Origin: Ignavibacteriales bacterium
GTDB lineage: Bacteria; Bacteroidota; Ignavibacteria; Ignavibacteriales; Melioribacteraceae
Reading direction: 5' to 3'
Assembly (NCBI GenBank): GCA_007280825.1
Contig: QYQI01000166.1
Coordinates: forward strand, 1-14,293
Length of the DNA: 14,293 nucleotides
Below the pieces are notes generated by a model. The model was not told where the DNA came from. It made no database searches and was given only the letters and a program-made list of their open reading frames with translations. The position numbers and the translations under genes were made by a program. Shown here one piece after another: positions 7,379 through 14,293 of this stretch (positions are counted from its first letter, which is position 1; each line of letters opens with the position of its first letter).

Positions 7379-10300
7379 ATGTCATCATCGCTCGATAAAA
7401 CTTTTGAAAAAACCAGATCGGAATTTTCTTTTAAGGAAATTCTTGATTTTACACCCGTTGGAATATTAATATTTCAACGCGATTGGAAAATTAAATTTGT
7501 TAATACAACCTTTTTCCAATTCAGCGGGGTTATGGGTGAAATTCCCGAGGATCTAATAGGGAAAAGTATTTTTGAGAATAGACTTTTTAGCGATGCAGAT
7601 ATTCGTGATGATCTAACTTTAGTAAAAAATGGTCAAGCATTTGAAAGAGAAATTATTTCTAAACAAACATTAAGCGGAGGGAAATATTCAATTCATCTTA
7701 AAGGAGCTCCTGTAGTTCTTGACGGAGAATATACAGGCGGTGTTTTAGTTCTTGAAGATCTAAAAAGCAGTCCCGAAAAATCTTATACTTCTTTGATTCA
7801 AACAGATGATTTCCAAAAATTTCTCGGAACGATAAGCGATTTTTATTTAGTTACCGATAGAGAAGGTTCTATTAAAGTAATGCAATCTTCCGAAGCCGAG
7901 AATTATGATTTTATATTTGAAACAGATACTAGCAAGAAAAATATTTCTCAAAACCTCTCATCTATTCTATTTAAAAAACTGTTAGAGAATGTAGTTTCCT
8001 CAAATAAAGTACTTACAACACAAATTCCCTTTATACGAAATCAAAGAGAAATTAATGCCCGTATCACACTTATACCTTTTAGTGATAATGGAAACGAGGT
8101 TCATTGGGTTGTTCTTTTATTAAAAGATTTGAGTAAAGATTCCGAACATGTTGGCTTATCGGAAGAAGAGATAAATGAACTTACAAAATACCAGCAGATA
8201 ACGGCAACAGTGATGGACGGTCTTATCGGGACAAACAAGAACGGTAAGATCACTTTCTGGAATGAATCTGCTGCTAAACTTTTTGGGTTAACCCGCAGTG
8301 AAGTTTACGGTAAAAATATTGGTAAAATTTTTCCAACTCTTAATGATAATTATTTCGAAAAACTATTAAAGGAAATTAAAATCTCTAAAATTTGGAGAGA
8401 ACAATTTCACATTAGCGAAGATGAAAGTATTGCCGAATACTATGATGTTAAAATTGGAATAATTGGCGAAGACGAAAATGAAACAATAATTTTCTTGTGT
8501 ACCAGCGTTTCAGACCGTATTAAGAATGAAGTGTTGCTCAAGAAATCCGAAGAACGTTTCCGAAATATCGTTACAAATTCTCACGAATATATTTGCACTC
8601 TAGATCTCTCTGAAAAAATTACATATGTCAATCCACGCTTTCTTGAAGTTTTTCAATATGAAAAAGATGAAATTAAAAAACTCATTTTTTCAGATCTGGT
8701 TGATCCGAATTTCTTATCAAAAGAAAAATTTGATTTCCAGGATATCGCTGAAAGGGAGATGCAGTCAATTGAACTTCCTCTAATAACAAAACTTGGGCAA
8801 AAGCTTTATGTACTGGCAAGCTTTTCCTCTGTTAACGATCTAAGCGGGAATGTTCAATATTACAATGTCATCCTCACTGATATCACACTTAAAAAAGATT
8901 CAGAAAAAGATTTGATGATGATCCGCTCTGTCTTCGAAGCTTCACTGGATGGGATAGTATTGGTAAGTAAAAATAAAATCGTACTTGTAAATGATTCTTT
9001 CGTTCAGATATTTGGATATAAGAGTGCCAGCGAAATTTTCGGACTTAATCCGTTGGAGTTCGTAAATATCAAAGACAGAGAAAAAATTTCCAGCTACATG
9101 GAATTAACAAAAGCCGGCAAAGATTCTCCTCCTCGTTATTACTTTACAGGAAGAAAAAGAAATGACGAATCATTAGAAGTTGAAAATTCAGTTTCTCTAT
9201 ACCAAATTGAAAATGAAAGATTTGCAGTCTGGGTTTTGAGAGATGTAACCGAGGAGAAAAAAGCTCAAAGCGCGTTATTGCTTTCCGAAGAAAGATATAG
9301 AAGTATTTCTGAAAACATTAATGAATGCATTTGGACTGCCGAAAGACAAGACGGAAAATTAAAAGCAGTATTTTATACACCCGCAGTTAAAAAAATTACC
9401 GGCTATAGTGCCGAAGAATATTTAAATGATTCTTCATTATGGAAAAAAATTATTCATCCCGATGAAACAGAAGAAATAGTAAATAAATTTTACAATTTTT
9501 ATGGCGATATAGTTAGAAATTCAGAAGTGTTTGAATATAGAATTATAGATACGCTCGGTAATATTATTTGGATCGAAAACAGAATAACACTTGTGCGCGA
9601 TATAAAAGGAGAAATTCAAAAAATATTCGGAATATTAAGTGATATAAGTCTTTCAAAACGTGCCGAAGATGAATTAAAAAAATCTGCTTTGAATCTACAA
9701 GAACTTAATGAAACAAAAGATCGGTTCATTTCTATTATCTCTCATGATTTACGAACACCGTTCAGTTCAATTCTTGGGTTCACAGATATACTTTTAAATG
9801 ATAAAGATATTGAAGAAGAGAAAAGGATTCAGTATATCCAGTATATACAAGATTCATCAAAAAGTATGTTGAGTCTGGTCAATTCGCTTTTAGATTGGAC
9901 AAGATTACAAACGGGCAGTATTAAATTTGAACCTGATAGGATCAATGCAAAATATTTAATTGATAAATCAATGCAGATTTTATCCGGAGTTGCTTTACAA
10001 AAGAAAATTAAACTTATCTCTGAACTGGAAAAAGATTTTTACATACATGCTGATGAAGGATTGATTTCTCAAGTTTTTAATAATTTATTATCGAATGCAA
10101 TCAAGTTTACAAAAGCAGACGGGGCAATACGTATAAGTGCACATGCAAATATCGAAAAGAAACAAGTTGAGTTTAGTGTTAAAGATAACGGTGTTGGAAT
10201 TCGCAAAGAAGATATTTTTAAGCTCTTTAAGATAGACACTAAATATACGACAAGCGGAACTGCAGGAGAGAAGGGAAGCGGATTAGGTCTATCTTTAGTG

Positions 10301-10774
10301 AATGATATTATCCATAAACATGGCGGTGAAATTTGGGTGGAAAGTGAAATTGGAAAAGGGACCACATTTACTTTTTCAATTCCTGTTGCTTCCGCGAATA
10401 TACTTTTAGTTGATGATGCAAAAACAGACCGCATGCTCTATGCAAAACTGATCAAGAGCTTGGTATCAAACTACAATATATTGGAAGCGGTTGACGGTAA
10501 ACAAGCTCTCGAGATAATTAAACAATCTCTGCCAGCACTGGTAATTACAGATCATAAAATGCCGGTAATGAGCGGTTACGATTTAGTAAAACAATTAAAC
10601 ATTACTGAACTAAAATATAAACCGCCTGTAATTATTTTAAGTAGCGATATAAATAAATCCATTGAAGCCGAGTATAAGGAATTAGGCGTTGAGTATGTAT
10701 TTCAGAAACCGGTAAATCTTGCTAATTTCAAAAATGCTATTGAACGCTCGTTGAGGAAGGCAATATTTAGTTAA
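7379..10774 (+). CDS. Multi-PAS hybrid sensor histidine kinase with C-terminal receiver domain
   Basis: A 1131-residue hybrid two-component sensor with no signal peptide or membrane segment, so probably cytoplasmic. About six PAS-type modules are read: 20-127, a degenerate one at about 145-252, 268-380, 390-505, 512-625 and 635-757. A short coiled coil leads into the dimerisation/phosphoacceptor domain SHDLRTP with His789. The ATPase domain has an N box NNLLSNAIKF (901-910), a D box DNGVG (936-940) and a G box GSGLGLSL (966-973). After a linker of fewer than 10 residues comes a receiver (about 1007-1126) with acidic Asp1012/1013, phosphoacceptor Asp1058 in ITDHKMP, and Lys1110 in QKP. All catalytic residues are present, so kinase and receiver should both be active. 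There is no Hpt domain and no adjacent response regulator, so the output partner is elsewhere. The ATG has only a weak GAG 8 nt upstream. The signal cannot be inferred; the second PAS limits are uncertain. Confidence 0.93.
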   Translation: MSSSLDKTFEKTRSEFSFKEILDFTPVGILIFQRDWKIKFVNTTFFQFSGVMGEIPEDLIGKSIFENRLFSDADIRDDLTLVKNGQAFEREIISKQTLSGGKYSIHLKGAPVVLDGEYTGGVLVLEDLKSSPEKSYTSLIQTDDFQKFLGTISDFYLVTDREGSIKVMQSSEAENYDFIFETDTSKKNISQNLSSILFKKLLENVVSSNKVLTTQIPFIRNQREINARITLIPFSDNGNEVHWVVLLLKDLSKDSEHVGLSEEEINELTKYQQITATVMDGLIGTNKNGKITFWNESAAKLFGLTRSEVYGKNIGKIFPTLNDNYFEKLLKEIKISKIWREQFHISEDESIAEYYDVKIGIIGEDENETIIFLCTSVSDRIKNEVLLKKSEERFRNIVTNSHEYICTLDLSEKITYVNPRFLEVFQYEKDEIKKLIFSDLVDPNFLSKEKFDFQDIAEREMQSIELPLITKLGQKLYVLASFSSVNDLSGNVQYYNVILTDITLKKDSEKDLMMIRSVFEASLDGIVLVSKNKIVLVNDSFVQIFGYKSASEIFGLNPLEFVNIKDREKISSYMELTKAGKDSPPRYYFTGRKRNDESLEVENSVSLYQIENERFAVWVLRDVTEEKKAQSALLLSEERYRSISENINECIWTAERQDGKLKAVFYTPAVKKITGYSAEEYLNDSSLWKKIIHPDETEEIVNKFYNFYGDIVRNSEVFEYRIIDTLGNIIWIENRITLVRDIKGEIQKIFGILSDISLSKRAEDELKKSALNLQELNETKDRFISIISHDLRTPFSSILGFTDILLNDKDIEEEKRIQYIQYIQDSSKSMLSLVNSLLDWTRLQTGSIKFEPDRINAKYLIDKSMQILSGVALQKKIKLISELEKDFYIHADEGLISQVFNNLLSNAIKFTKADGAIRISAHANIEKKQVEFSVKDNGVGIRKEDIFKLFKIDTKYTTSGTAGEKGSGLGLSLVNDIIHKHGGEIWVESEIGKGTTFTFSIPVASANILLVDDAKTDRMLYAKLIKSLVSNYNILEAVDGKQALEIIKQSLPALVITDHKMPVMSGYDLVKQLNITELKYKPPVIILSSDINKSIEAEYKELGVEYVFQKPVNLANFKNAIERSLRKAIFS

Positions 10775-10778
10775 TATT

Positions 10779-10843
10779 TTGTAGAGACTCGATTTATCGA
10801 GTCTCTAGCGTGAAGGAAGACTTCATAAATAAAGTCTCTACAA
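10779..10843. repeat. Nested inverted-repeat cluster between convergent genes, possible bidirectional terminator
   Basis: The 73-nt gap between the sensor kinase stop and the GH13 stop is almost wholly symmetrical. An 11-bp perfect stem, TAGAGACTCGA (10782-10792) and TCGAGTCTCTA (10797-10807), closes on a TTTA loop. An outer 11-bp pair, TTGTAGAGACT (10779-10789) and AGTCTCTACAA (10833-10843), brackets the cluster, and a shorter pair, AGACTT (10818-10823) and AAGTCT (10832-10837), forms a second weaker hairpin. The motif GTAGAGAC and its complement thus occur three times. It looks like two tandem copies of a small palindromic repeat, one of them decayed. It could end transcription from both sides; flanking bases are AT-rich. 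Confidence 0.7.
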
Positions 10844-10847
10844 TATT

Positions 10848-12974
10848 TTATTTCAGTTTCAAAACCATTCCGGTTGTTGTTTCCAAAATAATCTTTCCTT
10901 GCACTTCATACATAGCTTTTGTCACGGCAGAATTTTTATCAACTAAAACATCATATCTTCCTACCGGAAGAGTAAACTCTAATTCTTGTTTTGGGTCTGC
11001 GTTGAAGATAACTATGAATTCATCTTTCTCGTGTTTCAAAATGTAGCTGAAACCAAATTTACTATTCGGATGATCGGTGAAAATAATATTTTCATATTCG
11101 GCATAGCGAAATGCCGGATATGTATTTCGCAAAGAGATTAATCCCTTGTAATAATCAACAAGTTCTTTGTTGATCTTAGCATGTTTATAATTAATGTAAT
11201 TTGTTTCGTTGTCTTTGTTATATGAATTATGATCAATCTTACCTTTGTCGTTATCCTTCACTTTAATATTAAAAGGAACAACTTTCGATCTTGCAAATTC
11301 CTGTCCTTCGCTTATCATAGTAATTCCTTGCGAAGTTAAAAGGAACAGCGCACCAAGTTTATTAAGCTTCATTTGGTTTGGTGTCAGCTTAACATTTTTA
11401 TCTGCATCTTTAATGATTTTTCCCGGATTAACTTCGCGGGAAGCGATTCTAATAAAATCGCCGAGCGTATAACCATCGTGTGATTCTAAATAATTTACAG
11501 AATGTTCTTTCTTCTGAAAAAGTCCGAGAGTGTCTTGGACTAATGTTCCATTAACATAACTCTTAATTCTTTTCGGAGAATTATTTCCATACCATTGACC
11601 AAAGATCCAGCCAAGTCCGTTATTTGGATTTTCTCCTTTGATTCCGTTACGGATCTGATCATTCCAAGGCGCCCAGCCGCGTAATGAAAACCCGGCAGGA
11701 TCGTATCCGCCGCCCCATGGTTCGCAAGTAAAAATAACATTGGGATTCACTTTTTTAGCTTCAGAAATAATCTCTTCAATTGTTTTCCAATCTAAAAGTT
11801 TTCCAAGATCAAAACGGAAACCGTCTATGTGATATTCTTTCATCCAATACAAAATACTTTCAATAATTAACCGCCGCATCATCGGCCGTTCGGTTTTTAA
11901 ATCATTACCGCAATAACTTTCGGCTAAATAATTTCCTTTAGAATCCAATCTGAAATAATATTCTTTATCAATCTGTTTGAGGTTGCCTGTCTCATATTCC
12001 GAAAGGTGATTGTAAACTACATCCATCATCACCGCAATGCCTTCTTTGTGAAAAGCTTTTACCATATCCTTAAAAGATTTTCTCTGCGAACCGTCTTTCC
12101 CGATCCATCTATTCCATTTCAGATTGTCCCAACTTTCATTGTAGTAAGCGGCAGGTGCAAAAAAGTTGGAAGTCATATATCCCCAATGATTTCGTTCGTA
12201 TGGATTCCATGTATTATACTTTCCGGAGATCGAATCCTTAAATGGAATTTCTATATTCCCAAATTCTTGTGATGGTAAAAGTTCAACAGTATTAACTCCA
12301 AGAGTTTTAATGTAACTGAGTCCTCCGGTAATATTATTTTCTGTTAAACCTTTGTATGAACCGCGATTCTTAGCTCCGGATGTTTTATGTGCGGTCATAT
12401 CACGAACGTGCATTTCATAGATGATGAGATCCCGCCAATCTCTCTGAATCCAACTTGTTCTTTCCCAATCATATTTTTCTTCTTTTGTAACGATAGCAAG
12501 CCGCGGACTCATGTAAGTAGTATAGGATGTAACAGCTTTTGCATAAGGATCTACACACACAGGCATATTCGAATTAGAAAGATCATCTCCGGTATGATAA
12601 ACCTTATATCCGTAATATTTCCCGTAGAGTTCCCCATCTAGTTCAGTTTCCCAAACACCATTTTCATCTTTGGTTAAGAAATATTCTTTACTGATTTTAT
12701 TTTCTGGTTTGTCGTACAAACAAAGGGTTACTTTTATATCAGAAGGAGTAAACAATCTGAAATAAGTTTTCTTATTCTCAACGTAAGAGCCGAGTTTTTT
12801 ATCTGAGAAGAATTTATCCAGACCTGAATAACGTTTTTGAAATTCAATCGTGTCTGTAATTGTTTCTAGAGATTTTATTTCTTTGAGATACAATTTTTCA
12901 CCCGTAGTTTTTTGTGATAGGAGAGTGATACCAATAATTAATAAAACTGTAATTATTATCGAAATTTTCTTCAT
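10848..12974 (-). CDS. Exported GH13 alpha-glucan debranching enzyme (pullulanase/isoamylase type)
   Basis: A 708-residue GH13 enzyme expected to cut alpha-1,6 branches in glycogen, starch or pullulan. An N-terminal Lys-Lys plus hydrophobic stretch (4-19) is a Sec signal or membrane anchor; there is no lipobox cysteine. A CBM48-like beta-sandwich follows at about 60-145, then the catalytic barrel: YNTWNPYERNHWGYMTSNFF (253-272, exactly the WGY region typical of debranching enzymes), region I DVVYNH (318-323), nucleophile Asp389 in GFRFDL, acid/base Glu418 in CEPW, and His499-Asp500 in LESHDG. All catalytic residues are present. WGYMT recalls isoamylases, while CGNDLKTERPM and HIDGFRFDL recall type I pullulanases, so the exact specificity is open. 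The ATG at 12974 lies 5 nt after the GH31 stop with no ribosome-binding site, which suggests coupled translation in one alpha-glucan operon. The signal peptide places it outside the cytoplasm. Confidence 0.9.
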   Translation of the reverse strand: MKKISIIITVLLIIGITLLSQKTTGEKLYLKEIKSLETITDTIEFQKRYSGLDKFFSDKKLGSYVENKKTYFRLFTPSDIKVTLCLYDKPENKISKEYFLTKDENGVWETELDGELYGKYYGYKVYHTGDDLSNSNMPVCVDPYAKAVTSYTTYMSPRLAIVTKEEKYDWERTSWIQRDWRDLIIYEMHVRDMTAHKTSGAKNRGSYKGLTENNITGGLSYIKTLGVNTVELLPSQEFGNIEIPFKDSISGKYNTWNPYERNHWGYMTSNFFAPAAYYNESWDNLKWNRWIGKDGSQRKSFKDMVKAFHKEGIAVMMDVVYNHLSEYETGNLKQIDKEYYFRLDSKGNYLAESYCGNDLKTERPMMRRLIIESILYWMKEYHIDGFRFDLGKLLDWKTIEEIISEAKKVNPNVIFTCEPWGGGYDPAGFSLRGWAPWNDQIRNGIKGENPNNGLGWIFGQWYGNNSPKRIKSYVNGTLVQDTLGLFQKKEHSVNYLESHDGYTLGDFIRIASREVNPGKIIKDADKNVKLTPNQMKLNKLGALFLLTSQGITMISEGQEFARSKVVPFNIKVKDNDKGKIDHNSYNKDNETNYINYKHAKINKELVDYYKGLISLRNTYPAFRYAEYENIIFTDHPNSKFGFSYILKHEKDEFIVIFNADPKQELEFTLPVGRYDVLVDKNSAVTKAMYEVQGKIILETTTGMVLKLK

Positions 12975-12979
12975 ATTAT

Positions 12980-14293
12980 TTAATATATTATTTGAATATT
13001 TAGGTTTCCGACATCATCAGTATTTATATGTAAAATATTTTTTTCTTTATCAAAAGATACTACCGAACTCTGTAATTCTTTATCATTTAGAAATATTTTT
13101 TTAGGCTGTTTTGTATCAAGTAAAGTAAAAAGATATTTCTTCCGGTCGTTCTTAAAATCAGTTTTTAATTTAGTAACAAGTAATTTAGTAATCTTAGGAT
13201 CTCTCTCTAAAGAAAATTTAGTTAATGAATATTTTCCATTCTCATATTCATAGCTTTGTCCATCATCTTCATAAAGAGTGTATTCACATTTCTCAGAAGG
13301 AAATATAACAAGCTCAAGCTGTTCTATCTTTTTCTCTCCAATATAATTCTGTACTTCCTGCATTGGAACTACACCACCTTCTTTAATGTAGAGCGGAATT
13401 TTGTTCAGCGGAACTTCTATCACAGACCACTGTCCGCCGGCTACTATTTTATTCCCATTCCAATCATACCATTTACCTTCGGGCAGATAAAACTTTTTGA
13501 AACTGTCTGTTGATAGCAATACAGGTGCAACTAATAAATTATCTCCGATCATAAATTGGTATTGGGCTTCATTGCGGTAACAATTTTCATCTTTCGGATA
13601 ATTCACAAACATAGAACGCATTATCGGTAATCCGGTTTGAGATGAACAATAAAATTCGTTATACCAGAATGGAATAAGTCTGTAGCGCATTTGAATTGCC
13701 TGGCGGGATAATTCTTCTACATTTTCGTTGAACGAAAACGGTTCGCGCGCTTTTGTATCAATAGCAGAATGACCTCTGAAGAATGGTGTAAATGCACCAA
13801 GCTGCATCCATCTAACATACAGATCATTTGTCGGTTCACCCATAAATCCTCCGACATCAGAGCCGACGAAAGAAACTCCGCTTAATCCTAAGTTTTGAGA
13901 CATTGTGCATGCGAGTTTTAAATGTTCTTCTGTTGATTCATTATCACCGGTCCATACTGCAGAATAACGCTGCACTCCTGCAAATCCGGCTCGTGTTAAA
14001 ATAAAATGTCTCTTGCTGGAATATTGTTTTAATCCTTCCCTTGTTGCTCGTGCCATCGAGAGTGCATACACATTATGTATTTTTTTATGATCTGCAATGA
14101 ATCCGTTATCATCAAATTGTACTATGTCGGGAAAACTTTATCCCCAAGTAGAAGGTTCATTCATGTCATTCCAAAATCCTTCAATGCCAAGATTTAGAAA
14201 TGCAGAAAGATTTTTTCCCCACCAATTGCGGGTTTCTTTTTTTGTGAAATCCGGAAAGTAAGCCCAGCTTGGCCAAACTTCTCCTTGATAAGG
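12980..14293 (-). pseudogene. GH31 alpha-glucosidase, interrupted by an in-frame stop and truncated at the window edge
   Basis: GH31 enzymes release terminal glucose from alpha-glucans. Read on the minus strand from 14293, one frame gives 51 GH31-type residues ending in GFWNDMNEPSTWG, with the nucleophile Asp at 14165-14167. It then meets TAA at 14138-14140 and continues in the same frame with SFPDIVQFDDNGF and 363 further residues from a GTG at 14071. The second part carries the acid/base Asp in WTGDN (13943-13945), SFVGSDVGGF, QLGAFTPFFRGH and the C-terminal beta domains, ending at the stop 12980-12982. Neither piece holds both catalytic residues, and no ribosome-binding site precedes the GTG, so an active restart product is unlikely. 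The rest of the gene looks undamaged, pointing to a very recent mutation, a strain variant or a base error; CAA (Gln) to TAA is the simplest change. The 5' end lies beyond the window. The GH13 gene follows 5 nt downstream. Confidence 0.85.
14138..14140 (-). other. Premature in-frame TAA codon within the GH31 gene
   Basis: The plus-strand TTA at 14138-14140 reads TAA on the minus strand. The frame on both sides is identical and codes continuous GH31 sequence (NEPSTWG, stop, SFPDIVQF), so this is a substitution-type nonsense codon and not a frameshift. TAA ends several other genes here (fbp, waaA, the sensor kinase and the small gene), so general reassignment of TAA is excluded. Confidence 0.9.

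Noticed and set aside
10069..10434. A 121-codon minus-strand frame inside the sensor kinase
   Set aside because: It lies wholly antisense to the conserved N, D and G boxes of the ATPase domain and is a codon-bias shadow.
12006..12272. Plus-strand frames inside the GH13 and GH31 genes (for example 88 codons here and 85 codons at 13256-13513)
   Set aside because: They are antisense to strongly conserved glycosidase sequence, have no recognisable domains and no convincing translation signals.
12980..14071. The 363-codon GTG-started frame as a complete stand-alone GH31 gene
   Set aside because: GH31-specific sequence including the nucleophile motif WNDMNEP continues in the same frame upstream of the TAA, and no ribosome-binding site precedes the GTG. 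It is the 3' part of an interrupted gene.
14138..14140. Reassignment of TAA to glutamine (alternative genetic code)
   Set aside because: fbp, waaA, the sensor kinase, GH31 itself and the small gene all end normally at TAA, and no other gene here contains an in-frame TAA.
1..14293. CRISPR arrays, tRNA or rRNA genes, insertion sequences, toxin-antitoxin or phage-defence genes
   Set aside because: Nothing with regular spaced repeats, a cloverleaf, transposase motifs or defence-type domains was seen; the window is almost filled by recognisable metabolic, transport, LPS and signalling genes.

Overview
The window reads as chromosomal housekeeping DNA from an AT-rich, Gram-negative bacterium of the Bacteroidota/Chlorobi/Ignavibacteria side of bacterial diversity. 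The pointers are two lipid A–core LPS genes (so an outer membrane), three candidate promoters built as TTG-N20-TAnnTTTG (the primary-sigma consensus known from Bacteroides; two match exactly, one matches 6 of 8 positions in the -7 box), Bacteroidota-like motif variants in the Kdo transferase, and exported alpha-glucan hydrolases. The phylum is an inference; no rRNA or marker gene is present.

Layout. (1) 1-3425, + strand: two half-size ABC exporter genes 11 nt apart. The first is cut by the window edge. Together they look like one heterodimeric exporter with one catalytic and one degenerate ATP site. (2) 3527-4549, +: class I fructose-1,6-bisphosphatase (fbp) with its own candidate promoter. 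A short perfect hairpin separates it from a convergent small gene of unknown function (4586-4852, -). (3) 4853-4993: a compact divergent control region with back-to-back promoters and a dyad. (4) 4994-7253, +: a GT9 heptosyltransferase and a Kdo transferase (waaA), 4 nt apart, for LPS inner-core assembly. (5) 7379-10774, +: a large soluble hybrid histidine kinase with five to six PAS domains and a C-terminal receiver, with no separate response regulator nearby. (6) 10775-10847: a cluster of inverted repeats between convergent genes. (7) 10848-14293, -: an exported GH13 debranching enzyme preceded, 5 nt away, by a GH31 alpha-glucosidase that continues past the window edge.

How the genes relate. 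fbp serves gluconeogenesis; the GT9/WaaA pair builds the outer leaflet of the outer membrane; the GH31/GH13 pair would together convert branched alpha-glucan to glucose outside the cytoplasm. The GH31 reading frame is interrupted by one in-frame TAA between the codon for its nucleophile and that for its acid/base, so as sequenced it is a pseudogene or carries an error. I found no mobile element, CRISPR array, tRNA or rRNA, and no convincing new multi-gene system. The points most worth checking are the GH31 nonsense codon, the divergent promoter region with its small unknown gene, and the inverted-repeat cluster.
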